Source: JBOGUF01 sp050696075
Lineage (GTDB): Bacteria; Chloroflexota; Chloroflexia; Thermomicrobiales; UBA6265
NCBI GenBank assembly: GCA_050696075.1
Contig: JBOGUF010000191.1
Location: 1 to 64,000, forward strand
Length of the DNA: 64,000 nucleotides
Direction of reading: 5' to 3'
Shown one piece after another: positions 55,887 to 64,000 of the stretch. The notes beneath the pieces are model-generated. The model was given only the letters and a program-made list of their open reading frames with translations, made no database searches and was not told the origin of the DNA. The stretch's first letter is position 1; the number at the start of each line of letters is the position of its first letter. The translations under genes were made by a program, and so were the position numbers.

Positions 55887-55909
55887 CGACCAAAGCTACG
55901 GTTCGCCAC

Positions 55910-55939
55910 GGACGGGCAGCGACGCATCGCTGCCCGTCC
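55910..55939. terminator. Perfect 13-bp hairpin after the sugar importer operon
   Basis: GGACGGGCAGCGA, loop CGCA, then the exact complement, 24 bases after the binding-protein stop. Strong stem without a T tract; probable end of the importer transcript. Confidence 0.75.
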
Positions 55940-55982
55940 CACATCTTGGGTCCCCGCGTGCCCCATCACCGAAAGGCAGGCC

Positions 55983-56339
55983 ATGGAGCAAACTGAAGCC
56001 TCGGAATGGGTCGAGCGATACACACGCGCCTGGGAGGGGAACGACCCGAGGGAGATCGGCGATCTATTCACGGACGATGCGTTGTACTACACCGCGCCCT
56101 TCCGTGAACCGTGGCGCGGCCGAGACGAGATCGTCGCCGGGTGGCTCGATCGGAAAGACGAACCCGGCCGATGGCAGTTCACCTACGAGGTACTTGCCAT
56201 CGCGGGCGACCTCGGGTTTGTGCAGGGCAGAACGATTTACTCCGATCCACCGATGAGCTACGCGAACCTCTGGGTCATCTGCCTTGGTCCCGGCGGGCGG
56301 TGCCGCCAGTTCACCGAGTGGTGGATGGAAGAGAATTAG
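55983..56339 (+). CDS. SnoaL-like / NTF2-fold protein
   Basis: A 118-aa protein of the SnoaL-like fold (ASEWVERYTRAWEGNDP, LFTDDALYYTAPF, RDEIVAGW, QFTEWWMEEN). These act as small polyketide cyclases, isomerases or binding domains; the fold alone does not give the reaction. AAAGG lies six bases before the ATG. It ends 14 bases from the convergent amidase gene. Confidence 0.85.
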   Translation: MEQTEASEWVERYTRAWEGNDPREIGDLFTDDALYYTAPFREPWRGRDEIVAGWLDRKDEPGRWQFTYEVLAIAGDLGFVQGRTIYSDPPMSYANLWVICLGPGGRCRQFTEWWMEEN

Positions 56340-56353
56340 ACCTGCAACTGCGG

Positions 56354-57778
56354 CTAGGCTCCGTCTACGACCGGCGGGCGGCGCATCCAGCATGCCGTCG
56401 CCCGCTCGAAGGCATGGGCGAGTTGGAGGACGCCGAAGTCGGCGCGGGGGCGGCCGACAATCTGAATACCGACCGGCAGACCCTCGGGCGTGAAGCCGCA
56501 CGGTACGGAGATGGCCGGCAGTCGGGTGACGGTGATCCAGTAAGCGGACTTCATCCAGGCGATATAGGTCTCCATCTCGACCCCGTTGATCTCGGTCGGG
56601 TAGCGTAGGCCGACATCGAAGGGCGGGACTTGATTGACGACGCAGAGCAGATACTCGTAGCGCTCCATGAATTGGCGGGCGCGCTCGTAGATCTCCGCCT
56701 GGCGAGCCATCGCTTTGCCGACGTCGATCGCGCTCATTTTCAGCCCTTCTTCGATGTTCCAGATCGCTTCGGGCTTGACCTTGTCTCGGTGGTGTGCGAG
56801 CAGGTCGCCACGGCCGCTGGCAAGGGAGAAGGCCCGCAAGTCGCGGAAGACCTCGTCCGCGCCAGTCAAGTCTGGCGTGGCCTTTTCGACGACGCAACCG
56901 AGTTCCTCGAATACATGGCGCTGGCTTTCCAAGACGGCCGTGACGCGAGGATCGACCGGCAGACCGCCGAGGTCGGGCGCCCAGGCGATGCGGATGTCGC
57001 TGAAGTCGCGGTCGAGCGATTGGGCGAACTGACCGGGCGGAGGATCGTAGGAGAGTTGATCGCGCGGGTCGGCGCCGGTGATGGCGTCGAGGAGCAACGC
57101 CACGTCGGCGACGGTGCGCGCCATGGGGCCCTTGACGCTGAGGGGGAGCCAGGGCGCGCTCGACGGCCAGTTCGGCGCCAAACCCGGCGAGACACGGAAA
57201 CCAACGACGTTGTTGAAGTTGCCGGGGTTGCGAAGGGAGCCGCCCATGTCGCTGCCGTCGGCAATAGGAAGCATGCCGCAGGCGAGGGCGACCGCCGCGC
57301 CGCCGCTGCTGCCACCCGCGCTCTTGGTCGGGTCGTACGGGTTGCGGGTCGATCCGAAGACCGGGTTGAACGTATGGGAACCGAGACCGAATTCAGGCAC
57401 GTTTGTTTTGCCGATGCCGATGGCGCCCGCTCGCCTGAGGCGTTCGACCAGCAGGGCATCGCTTTGCGGCATGTTCTCCGCGTAGATTGGCGATCCGAAA
57501 GTCGTCGGGAAGCCGACCGCGTCCTCGAGGTCTTTAAACGCGATCGGCAAGCCATGAAGCGGACCGGTCTCATTTCCAGCGGCCAGTGCCTTGTCTGCCT
57601 GATCGGCTAGGGCGAGGGCCTGCTCGGCGGGCAGTGGCGAGACGATAGCATTGACGATCGGGTTGATGCGGGCGATCTGATCCAGGTGGGCCGCCATCAC
57701 CTCGCGCGCGGAGAACTCGCGGCGTTTGATGCGTCCGGCAAGCTCGACGGCCGTTAGGAAACAGATCTCGGCGCTCAT
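56354..57778 (-). CDS. Amidase signature family enzyme
   Basis: A 474-aa amidase with the Ser-cisSer-Lys triad: Lys in LPIAFKDLED, the Ser-rich SAGGSSGGAAVALACG and the nucleophile region DGSDMGGSLRNP. It may hydrolyse small amides or be a GatA-like enzyme, but no gatB/C is nearby, so a catabolic amidase is more likely. AGGAG lies nine bases before the ATG. Confidence 0.93.
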   Translation of the reverse strand: MSAEICFLTAVELAGRIKRREFSAREVMAAHLDQIARINPIVNAIVSPLPAEQALALADQADKALAAGNETGPLHGLPIAFKDLEDAVGFPTTFGSPIYAENMPQSDALLVERLRRAGAIGIGKTNVPEFGLGSHTFNPVFGSTRNPYDPTKSAGGSSGGAAVALACGMLPIADGSDMGGSLRNPGNFNNVVGFRVSPGLAPNWPSSAPWLPLSVKGPMARTVADVALLLDAITGADPRDQLSYDPPPGQFAQSLDRDFSDIRIAWAPDLGGLPVDPRVTAVLESQRHVFEELGCVVEKATPDLTGADEVFRDLRAFSLASGRGDLLAHHRDKVKPEAIWNIEEGLKMSAIDVGKAMARQAEIYERARQFMERYEYLLCVVNQVPPFDVGLRYPTEINGVEMETYIAWMKSAYWITVTRLPAISVPCGFTPEGLPVGIQIVGRPRADFGVLQLAHAFERATACWMRRPPVVDGA

Positions 57779-57829
57779 TGGTCACAACTCCTCTCGCGCG
57801 GATCGCCACCATGGCGTATCTTCTCGCAC

Positions 57830-58666
57830 ATGGAGACGTTGGTGAAGAGCGCGGAATTGCAACGTATCGCGGCGGGGCGGGAGGCGGAGATCTTTGCCTG
57901 GGAAGACGGCAAAGTCCTCCGTCTCTTCCGCAACCCCAATGCAGGGGAGGCCGTGCGGCGCGAGGCGGCGGCGATGACGGCCGTGCGGCAGGTGGTTCCG
58001 CTCGTGCCGTTGGTTTCCGAGGTCGTCGAGGTCGATGGCCGGCCCGGCCTAATCCTCGAACGGATCGACGGCCCTGATCTGCTATCGAGGTTCAAGGAAC
58101 GGCCATGGACGCTGTGGGAGGCGGGCCGCCTGACCGGTCGAGTGCATGCCGAGCTCAATCGCCTGCCGGGACCGGAGTCGCTGCCGGACGTGAAGCAGCA
58201 GATCGAGCGCAAGCTGAGTCGATTACCGGCTGTGCCCGCGGCCATCGCGGAGCGAGCGCGGGCATTGTTGCAGGACTTGCCGGACGGTGACCGTTTGCTC
58301 CACGGAGACATGCACCTGGCGAACGTCATCCTTACCGATGCGGGTCCGATCGTTATCGACTGGCCGAACGCGGCGCGTGGCGAGCCGACCGCGGACCTTG
58401 CTCGGACGATGGCGATCGGCCGGGCGAACAGGGCGCCAGAGGGCACACCGCGGCTCCGACTCGCGGTCGAGATGGCCGGTCGGAAACTGGTCTTTCGAGC
58501 GCACGAGCGCGCGTACCGGCGGGGTTTACCGGTCGATGCCGCGCTTCTTGACCGGTGGCTGGTGGTCCGGGCGGCCGAGCGACTCGCGGAGGCGATTCCC
58601 GAGGAGCGCGCCTGGCTGCTCCACTTTGTGCAAACATCGCTCGGCGTCGATACAGGTGAATTCTAG
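57830..58666 (+). CDS. Aminoglycoside phosphotransferase/choline kinase family protein
   Basis: A 278-aa kinase-fold protein with an intact catalytic loop LLHGDMHLANVIL and metal-binding Asp in IVIDWPNAARGEP, unlike the related protein encoded at 5837. Substrate unknown; small hydroxyl compounds are typical. It is divergent from the amidase. Its TAG stop overlaps the reverse-strand stop of a SnoaL gene remnant. Confidence 0.88.
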   Translation: METLVKSAELQRIAAGREAEIFAWEDGKVLRLFRNPNAGEAVRREAAAMTAVRQVVPLVPLVSEVVEVDGRPGLILERIDGPDLLSRFKERPWTLWEAGRLTGRVHAELNRLPGPESLPDVKQQIERKLSRLPAVPAAIAERARALLQDLPDGDRLLHGDMHLANVILTDAGPIVIDWPNAARGEPTADLARTMAIGRANRAPEGTPRLRLAVEMAGRKLVFRAHERAYRRGLPVDAALLDRWLVVRAAERLAEAIPEERAWLLHFVQTSLGVDTGEF

Positions 58667-58731
58667 GAGTCGGCCGGGATCGCGCCCAGTTGTTGGCGCA
58701 GGCCGAGGGCGTCCCAGCCGTCGAACGCTTG
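58663..58731 (-). pseudogene. Remnant of a SnoaL-like gene 3' end
   Basis: About 60 bases are nearly identical to the end of the SnoaL gene at 59454 (59460-59521), with five or six differences, and on the minus strand still encode a GWDALGLRQQLGAIPAD-like tail followed by a stop. The rest of this copy is missing; the MazEF-like module follows. Confidence 0.75.
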
Positions 58732-58841
58732 GAGAGGGGAGGGTTAGCGTCAGGCCGCTGCTGCTAGAATGTGATCGGGTTCTCGGTTTTTCTGGGCAGA
58801 TGCTCCTATTTCGCCCCCGCTGCCCCGCATCAAGGATGGAC

Positions 58842-59054
58842 ATGGGCAACAAATATGACCATGCCAATGGCAGGACACGACTGATCGCGCCGCCGGAGCG
58901 TGACGATCGCTCGCCTGATCACGCCAAGGCTCCCACTCGGCTGATCACTGATCTCGGGTGGACGATCGACGAAGCCGCCGAGACCCGAAACCGCCTCGGT
59001 GCGTTTGCCGACGACTGGGATGACCCCACTATGGACGTGTATGACGATATGTAG
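58842..59054 (+). CDS. Antitoxin of a MazEF-like module
   Basis: A 70-aa protein with a charged, probably disordered N-terminal half and a C-terminal segment (ETRNRLGAFADDWDDPTMDVYDD) like that of small antitoxins paired with MazF toxins. AAGGA lies five bases before the ATG. It overlaps the toxin gene by 14 bases. Confidence 0.8.
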   Translation: MGNKYDHANGRTRLIAPPERDDRSPDHAKAPTRLITDLGWTIDEAAETRNRLGAFADDWDDPTMDVYDDM

Positions 59055-59397
59055 TCGGGGTGACGTGGTTCTCGTTGCGTTTCCCTACGATGACCTCATT
59101 CATTACAAGTTGAGACCGGCACTGATTGTCCAGGCGGACGGTCTCGACATCGACTACGACGTCCAGTTAGTGGCAATGATTACCAGTCGGCTGCATCGGG
59201 TTGGGTCCACGCGAATTCGAGTGGACGTCGGTAGTGAAACCGGGCAACTCATGGGATTGCGCCAGGACTCGCTGATTGTGGTGGATCGGATTGCGATGGT
59301 CCAAAGCCGAGAGATTCAACGGAACTTGGGTCGATGCGCGATCATGAGTTCGGTCGATCGCGCGCTTCGCATCGCATTCGGTCTCGACTTGGCCTAA
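59041..59397 (+). CDS. MazF/PemK-like mRNA interferase toxin
   Basis: A 118-aa toxin with the family N-terminus SRGDVVLVAFPYDD, then KLRPALIVQ and GLRQDSLIVVDRI. It should cleave RNA at a short motif and be blocked by the overlapping antitoxin. ATG 59041 is chosen over a TTG 14 codons earlier by family length. GC is lower than in flanking genes. Confidence 0.9.
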   Translation: MTICSRGDVVLVAFPYDDLIHYKLRPALIVQADGLDIDYDVQLVAMITSRLHRVGSTRIRVDVGSETGQLMGLRQDSLIVVDRIAMVQSREIQRNLGRCAIMSSVDRALRIAFGLDLA

Positions 59398-59453
59398 CCG
59401 CTCACTTGCACGCCGGCGATCGTTGATCGTTGGCTGGCCCTACGATTTCGTCG

Positions 59454-59870
59454 CTAGCCGTCGGCCGGGATCGCGCCGAGTTGCTGGCGCAGGCCGAGCG
59501 CGTCCCAGCCGTCGAATCCTTCCTGGATCTGGCCGTGCTCGATCCGGTCGAGGCTCGTGCCCGCGACGCGGATCGCGTGTCCTGTTGCCGGGATGCCCAT
59601 GAACTCGCCGCGGTGGGTGCCGGTCAGCGTCCAGCGCGTGACAACCTTGTTCCCCTCGGCGACCAGGTCGTCGATCTGGAAGTGGAGATCGGGGAAGGCG
59701 GCGTGCCACTTGCGCCATTGCGCGCGAAAGGCCTCGCGCCCCGCGCCGAAGTCGGGGTCGTTGCCGGCTGCCTGCTCGGCGATGTACCGATCAATCGCCG
59801 TCTCGTCGGCCTGGTTCCAGACCTCCTCGAAAAACCGGCGCACCAGCTCCTTGTTCTCCTCCGCGGACAT
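59454..59870 (-). CDS. SnoaL-like polyketide cyclase/ester cyclase family protein
   Basis: A 138-aa protein (NKELVRRFFEEVWNQ, WHAAFPDLHFQIDDLVAEG, RWTLTGTHRGEFMGIPATG), the ester-cyclase SnoaL pattern. GGGAGG lies seven bases before ATG 59870, so the eight-codon longer frame is not used. A partial second copy of its 3' end is present at 58663-58731. Confidence 0.9.
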   Translation of the reverse strand: MSAEENKELVRRFFEEVWNQADETAIDRYIAEQAAGNDPDFGAGREAFRAQWRKWHAAFPDLHFQIDDLVAEGNKVVTRWTLTGTHRGEFMGIPATGHAIRVAGTSLDRIEHGQIQEGFDGWDALGLRQQLGAIPADG

Positions 59871-59940
59871 GTCTCGCCCTCCCACACCAATCATCCTAGG
59901 TCCGAGTGACGGACCGGGATCATACCAACGCCTCTCCCAT

Positions 59941-59969
59941 CATTCCTCATTGCACTCGGAATGACGATG
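59941..59969. repeat. Fragment of a TCATTCCGAG-type repeat
   Basis: On the minus strand it reads CGTCATTCCGAGTGCAATG, similar in style to one arm of the palindromic elements at 34311 and 36239. The matching second arm is not evident. Confidence 0.4.
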
Positions 59970-59986
59970 CCGTCGGCGAATGAGTT

Positions 59987-60304
59987 CTAAAGCGTCTCGC
60001 TCGGCGTCGTTTGGGTGTCGAGCGCGGCGAGGTAGTCGTGGTTGCCGGTCGAGATGACGTGGGTGTAGGGAGCCTGGTCGTGAACCGGCGCGACGACGAC
60101 GTAGCCGGTCCGCTCGACCTCTTCGATCACGTCCGCGCCAACCGGGGTCGGATTTTGGACGATCCCGCTCCTGGCGTCGAAGGGCGGCCAGAGGGCGGCC
60201 AGACGGACGATCTTATGATCTGGGGCGCGCCTCCCGGCGCCGCCTCCCGGTGCGGAGTCCAACGGGAGGACGGTCCAGTGCAGCAGCCAGTGGGTGATGG
60301 ACAT
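59987..60304 (-). CDS. Hypothetical protein
   Basis: A 105-aa protein with no recognised domain; the middle (DVIEEVERTGYVVVAPVHD) looks alpha/beta. ATG 60304 has AAAGGAG nine bases before it, which supports real translation; the 15 codons before it in frame are dropped. It follows the Asp-rich secreted-protein gene by 53 bases on the same strand. Confidence 0.65.
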   Translation of the reverse strand: MSITHWLLHWTVLPLDSAPGGGAGRRAPDHKIVRLAALWPPFDARSGIVQNPTPVGADVIEEVERTGYVVVAPVHDQAPYTHVISTGNHDYLAALDTQTTPSETL

Positions 60305-60357
60305 CAGTTCGCGCTCCTTTCTCAGGCAGGTCCAAGGTTCCGTCGCCACCTACCCGA

Positions 60358-61377
60358 TCAGGCCTGGCAGTTGAAGACCCAAATCGTGGTCTCGACGCCG
60401 GCTTCGACAATCACGTCGCCCTGATCGTCGACGTTGTCTGACTCGGCGTGGCACCAGTTGCCGTCGGTCTGCTCGACCTGATACGTCTCCGGTGCTAATT
60501 CTGGGACGGAAAGCCGCCCGCTGTCGTCCGTCGCGCCATCTTGGGCCGTACCTGCCGTGCCGGCGACGGCGGCCTTGACCGAGAAGCTGACGCCGGTGTC
60601 AGGTTCGGCACAGGCCGCATACCAATCGACGTCCGCGCCAGCGGTCACGCCTGGATCGCAGGAGAACGCGCGGACCAAGATAGCTCCCGTGGTCGGTGGT
60701 GGCGTTGCGTCCTTTTCGGCCGGTGGCTGATCGCAGACGAGAGCGGGGCCGGTCGCCGGATAAAGTTGATCATCGTTCGCCCAGATCCAATAGGTCGTCG
60801 TCGCGCTCGTCTCCACCGTGCCGGCGAGGAGGAGGAGCAGGGCGGCCTCGTCCGCGACGTACGACGGTTCGCCGGTCGTCGCATTCAGCAGATCGACCTC
60901 TGGCGCCTCGCTGTCGTCGATGTTGTCGCCGTCGACGGGCGCGCAAACGGTCGCGTGCGGTACGGCGACTCGCTTCACGCCGATGTCACCCAGCCCGACG
61001 AACATACAGGCCGAGCGGCTGTCGTCGAACAAGGCGCATTCGACGACGACGCGGAACTCGGGGAGTTGGACCACTGGCCCGCCTTCGCCGGGCGACTCGG
61101 GCTGATATCCGTTGTTCTGTTCCTGGTCGTCTTTGTCTTTATCCTTGTCCTTGTCGTCCGGGGGACCGGCGCCTCTCCCATTGCCGCCGTCATCATCATC
61201 AGCGCCGTTGTCGTCGTCGCCGTCGCCGTTATCGTCGTCATCGGCAAGAACGCGTTGGGGCGCGGCGCCGGGATGCGCGGTGAACAGGGCGGCGCCCGTA
61301 ATCGACGTCAACAGCAAGAGCGCGACAATTGCACGGAACAGGGTGCGTGTCGAACGTGCCCAATTCGTCGGCAACAT
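60358..61377 (-). CDS. Secreted Asp-rich protein with prealbumin/SpaA-like C-terminus
   Basis: A 339-aa exported protein. A signal peptide (LFRAIVALLLLTSITGAALF) is followed by a low-complexity stretch of Asp, Gly, Asn and Lys (about 46-90), a Cys-containing middle domain, and a C-terminal SpaA/Cna-B-like region (DDSGRLSVPELAPETYQVEQ). The Asp-rich stretch may bind calcium. GGAGG lies six bases before the ATG. Function unknown. Confidence 0.82.
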   Translation of the reverse strand: MLPTNWARSTRTLFRAIVALLLLTSITGAALFTAHPGAAPQRVLADDDDNGDGDDDNGADDDDGGNGRGAGPPDDKDKDKDKDDQEQNNGYQPESPGEGGPVVQLPEFRVVVECALFDDSRSACMFVGLGDIGVKRVAVPHATVCAPVDGDNIDDSEAPEVDLLNATTGEPSYVADEAALLLLLAGTVETSATTTYWIWANDDQLYPATGPALVCDQPPAEKDATPPPTTGAILVRAFSCDPGVTAGADVDWYAACAEPDTGVSFSVKAAVAGTAGTAQDGATDDSGRLSVPELAPETYQVEQTDGNWCHAESDNVDDQGDVIVEAGVETTIWVFNCQA

Positions 61378-61513
61378 GGCTATCCTCCTTCAATGGGGCG
61401 TTGTCCCCAAGTAGCGTAGACGGCGATTTCCGTGCCACGACATGGTCTGACACGGGTCGCGGGCCGTATGTTCAACAGAGGCGACGAACGACGCCTGTAA
61501 TACGGAGGTGATC

Positions 61514-62506
61514 ATGACGTTTCTCCCACGCCTCGTGTTGATTGTCGCTATTGCCGTCGCCGCCTTGGGGCAGTCCGCCGGCGCGCATGCGCTCCAGGAT
61601 GGCGGCGACGACAAAGCTCCACTCTGCAGCTACCCCATCGGGTCGCCGGGCGAAGTTCTGGGCGACGGCTTCTTCGTCCGCCACGGGTACGCCACTGAGA
61701 ACACCTGGTACAACCCCGGTTACTGGCACGCGGGCGAGGATTGGTACGCGCTTGAGGGCGACACGGCGGGCGCCGGCGTCTATGCCATCGCCGCCGGCCG
61801 GGTTGTCTTTGCCGGGTCGGAGTACCCTGGTCGAGTGGTGATCGTGCAGCACGCGAGTAGGCTGTTCTCGATGTACGGCCATCTCGGGTACGATCTGCCC
61901 GTGGCAGAAGGGGATGAGGTTGGCCGGGGGGAACTGTTGGGCACGGTGGTTAACCGCGCGGACTCGGTGCCGAATCACCTGCACTTCGAGGTCCGACGCT
62001 TCCTCTTGATGGACGAGGTGAATGGGGCGTCGCCGCGTTTCGGCTTCAACTGTGGGATGAACTGCCCACCCGGGCCAGGCTACTGGCCGATCAACGCATC
62101 GGATCATCCATCCGAGGTTGGCTGGCGAAATCCGACGCACGTTGTCGCCAAGCGGATGTTTCCAGACGGGGTGCCCGAGGGTGTGGATGTCGTCGTTTCG
62201 TCCGACCCATCCATGGAGCGTGCAGCACTGTGGTCCGCGCCGGAAGGAGACGAGGGCGCCGAACAGATCGACGACCTGCCATTACATGCCGGTGAACGGT
62301 ATCCGCTGCTCGACGTCGCTGCCGGCAACGAAGGACGGATCGGGGAGAGCGCGGAAGCATACGAACTGTGGTATGAGATCGCGCTCGGCGACGGCGAACG
62401 CGCGTGGGTGCAGGCTGCCACGGCGAGTACGTTCGAAACGGGCGGAGATGGTCGGCCATCGACGATCCGGCTGGCATTCTTGCCGGTGGTCGAAGCGGCT
62501 GAGTGA
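61514..62506 (+). CDS. Secreted M23 family metallopeptidase
   Basis: A 330-aa exported peptidase of the LytM/lysostaphin type with a signal peptide (about 1-28). Zinc ligands and catalytic residues: His72 and Asp76 (HAGEDW), His123 (MYGHLG) and His155-x-His157 (NHLHFEV). It should cut peptidoglycan cross-bridges. ATG 61514 has GGAGG five bases before it. A region after about residue 210 may bind the wall. The stop overlaps the upstream GTG of the SDR frame. Confidence 0.9.
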   Translation: MTFLPRLVLIVAIAVAALGQSAGAHALQDGGDDKAPLCSYPIGSPGEVLGDGFFVRHGYATENTWYNPGYWHAGEDWYALEGDTAGAGVYAIAAGRVVFAGSEYPGRVVIVQHASRLFSMYGHLGYDLPVAEGDEVGRGELLGTVVNRADSVPNHLHFEVRRFLLMDEVNGASPRFGFNCGMNCPPGPGYWPINASDHPSEVGWRNPTHVVAKRMFPDGVPEGVDVVVSSDPSMERAALWSAPEGDEGAEQIDDLPLHAGERYPLLDVAAGNEGRIGESAEAYELWYEIALGDGERAWVQAATASTFETGGDGRPSTIRLAFLPVVEAAE

Positions 62507-62529
62507 CGGAAGAGGAGTGGTTCGGTCGA

Positions 62530-63303
62530 ATGGACCTGCGGTTGGATGGGAAGGTCGCCCTGATCACCGGGGCGGACAGCGGGATCGGTCAGGGGATTGC
62601 GGAAACGTTCGCGGCGAGTGGGGCCGATGTCTTCGTCAACTACCGCGGCGACGCAAAGGGCGCAGCGGAGACGGCGCGACTCGTGGAGGTCGCGGGGAGG
62701 AGGCCGGCCATCGGGCAAGCCGACGTCGGCATGCCGGACGAGGTCGAGCGGCTCTTCGGCGAGCTCGACCGCGCCTTTGGTCGGATCGACATTTTGGTCA
62801 ACAACGCCGGACACGGCGGCGGCGGGTATGTCCACGAGCTCCCGTTCGAGCGGTGGGAACGGGTGATCCGCACCAATCTACACGGGCCCTTTCTCTGTTC
62901 GCAGCAGGCGATCCGTCGCATGCTCAGCCAGGGCAGGGGCGGGCGGATCATCAATATCACCTCGGTCCACGAAGAGGCGCCCGGCGCGGGCGGTGGCGCG
63001 TATCACGTCTCCAAAGGCGGGTTGCGCAATCTCACCAGGACGATGGCCTTGGAACTTGGCGAGCACGGCATCACCGTCAATGCGATCGCGCCCGGCATGA
63101 TCCTGACGCCGCTGAATCAACGCGCGCTCGACGACGGTGCGTATTTGGACTACGCCGAAGGACTGATTCCGGTGCGGCGTGCGGGCGTTCCGGCCGACAT
63201 TGCCAACATGGCCGTCTTTCTTGCCTCCGAGCAGGCGAGCTATTGCACTGGCAGCACCTATTTTGTCGACGGTGGCTGGATGCTGACCTGGCCGCCCGTG
63301 TAG
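62530..63303 (+). CDS. Short-chain dehydrogenase/reductase
   Basis: A 257-aa classical SDR: cofactor motif TGADSGIG, NNAG, catalytic Ser in NITSVHE and Y-x-x-x-K in YHVSK; the C-terminal FVDGGWML is typical. It resembles glucose dehydrogenase-like SDRs. GTG 62503 overlaps the M23 stop and is possible, but ATG 62530 gives the family N-terminus and has AGGAG 12 bases before it. Confidence 0.92.
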   Translation: MDLRLDGKVALITGADSGIGQGIAETFAASGADVFVNYRGDAKGAAETARLVEVAGRRPAIGQADVGMPDEVERLFGELDRAFGRIDILVNNAGHGGGGYVHELPFERWERVIRTNLHGPFLCSQQAIRRMLSQGRGGRIINITSVHEEAPGAGGGAYHVSKGGLRNLTRTMALELGEHGITVNAIAPGMILTPLNQRALDDGAYLDYAEGLIPVRRAGVPADIANMAVFLASEQASYCTGSTYFVDGGWMLTWPPV

Positions 63304-63344
63304 CCGTGTGAATCCTGCCGAACAGGACTGTCGTAGACATAATG

Positions 63345-63370
63345 CGGGGCGCAACGGCGCGCCCCGTTTT
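63345..63370 (+). terminator. Rho-independent terminator
   Basis: CGGGGCGC, loop AACGGC, GCGCCCCG, then TTTTAT. It lies 42 bases after the SDR stop. Confidence 0.88.
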
Positions 63371-63393
63371 ATGCGCCATGGATACGAGTAGAG

Positions 63394-64000
63394 ATGAAGA
63401 AGCGACACGTCTTTGTCGGGCAGTACGCACCCGCCATGAACCTGGCGGACATGCACGTCCATACGACGCGCTCCGACGGCACGTTGACCGTTGACCGGGC
63501 ATTGCGTGCCGCCCAGAAGCGCGGGCTCAGCGGCATCGTCTTCGCCGACCACGACGACATCGGCACCGGCTACGCCGCGCGCGAGCGATGCGCGCGGCTC
63601 GGGCTGCCGATCGAGGTGATTCCGTGCTCGGAAGTCTCGGCCAAAGGCGCGCACATTCTCGCCTTCGACGTCGAGGACGATATCCGACCCCGGCTTTCGA
63701 TCTCCAAGACTGTCGACGAGATCGTGCGTCGTGGCGGCTGGGTCGGCATCCCGCACCCCGGCTCGAAGCTAACCCCATCGGTGCCGTTCGACGAAATCCT
63801 GGCGATGGCGAAGGCGGGGCTACCGGTCGCGGTCGAGGTCTTCAACTCGAGCGTCGAGGATTTTCGGCTTGTGGCGCGGTGGCGCGGCCTGCCCAACTCG
63901 AACCTTGAGACGCGGGCCTTCTACGAGGAACACCGAGACCTCCTCGGCCCGGCGATTGCCGGCACCGACGCACACTACCGTACGCTCGGTCGCGGCGCGG
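63394..64000 (+). CDS. PHP-domain phosphoesterase (truncated by window end)
   Basis: Open to the last base, so only the first 202 residues are seen. The PHP metal-binding motifs are in order: DMHVHTTRSDGT, FADHDD, a Glu in PCSEVS, GIPHPG and AGTDAHY. Such proteins hydrolyse phosphoesters such as nucleoside or sugar phosphates using three metal ions. The start may be ATG 63394 or ATG 63436; neither has a strong ribosome site. Confidence 0.88.
   Translation, partial: MKKRHVFVGQYAPAMNLADMHVHTTRSDGTLTVDRALRAAQKRGLSGIVFADHDDIGTGYAARERCARLGLPIEVIPCSEVSAKGAHILAFDVEDDIRPRLSISKTVDEIVRRGGWVGIPHPGSKLTPSVPFDEILAMAKAGLPVAVEVFNSSVEDFRLVARWRGLPNSNLETRAFYEEHRDLLGPAIAGTDAHYRTLGRGA

Noticed and set aside
59460..59521. 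Attachment-site direct repeat of an integrated element
   Set aside because: The matching copy at 58669-58730 is the coding end of a SnoaL gene and there is no integrase; duplication and decay of a gene explains it better.

Overview
The window is a high-GC, gene-dense bacterial chromosome segment with no rRNA, tRNA, CRISPR array or insertion sequence that I could recognise. The mix of genes points to Chloroflexota, probably a Thermomicrobia/Sphaerobacter-like lineage: a CUAEP-tail radical SAM selenoprotein, a KdpD split in two, many GTG/TTG starts, DUF2207, BKACE, and intergenic repeats of the TCATGCTGAG type. This taxonomic guess rests on remembered gene neighbourhoods, not on a marker gene.

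Layout. 0.1-7.7 kb: membrane-anchored HtrA protease; a radical SAM protein whose apparent stop is very likely a selenocysteine codon; two overlapping GNATs; a ureohydrolase; a membrane J-domain protein; an APH-fold protein lacking its catalytic Asp; a Phd/PIN toxin-antitoxin pair. 7.7-11.4 kb: D-aminoacylase-like amidohydrolase and acetyl-CoA synthetase, head to tail. 11.6-22.6 kb: a long + strand run ending in a complete potassium-uptake locus (kinase half of KdpD, KdpE, a second receiver protein, an unlisted 27-residue membrane peptide, an unknown protein, KdpF, KdpA, KdpB, KdpC, sensor half of KdpD). 22.6-28.7 kb: Lrp regulator, C39-like peptidase, Ldh_2-type dehydrogenase, L,D-transpeptidase behind a strongly structured leader, LVIVD-repeat protein. 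28.7-32.1 kb: Fur-family regulator and a Mn/Zn/Fe-type ABC importer with a palindromic operator over the promoter. 32.1-37 kb: DUF2207 protein, second C39-like peptidase coupled to a WecG/TagA glycosyltransferase, a Tat-exported protein. 37.2-49.7 kb: giant LuxR/AAA regulator, LarA-like enzyme, secreted Cys-rich protein, serine hydrolase, methyltransferase, secreted nuclease, PD-(D/E)XK protein, BKACE, MATE pump. 49.9-57.8 kb: proline racemase-like enzyme, rhamnose-type ABC importer, SnoaL protein, amidase. 57.8-64 kb: APH kinase, MazEF-like module set between two copies of a SnoaL 3' end, secreted proteins, M23 peptidase, SDR, and a PHP phosphoesterase cut by the window edge.

How they work together. 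The clearest functional units are potassium homeostasis (kdp), transition-metal uptake under a Fur protein, a deoxy-sugar importer, and a set of secreted cell-envelope enzymes (L,D-transpeptidase, two C39-like proteins, M23, HtrA). Several intergenic regions carry in-phase 7-base repeat arrays that often abut stop codons, and larger palindromic elements; these are the main non-coding structure of the window. Many starts were moved inward from the longest reading frame to a start codon with a visible ribosome binding site, as noted per gene.
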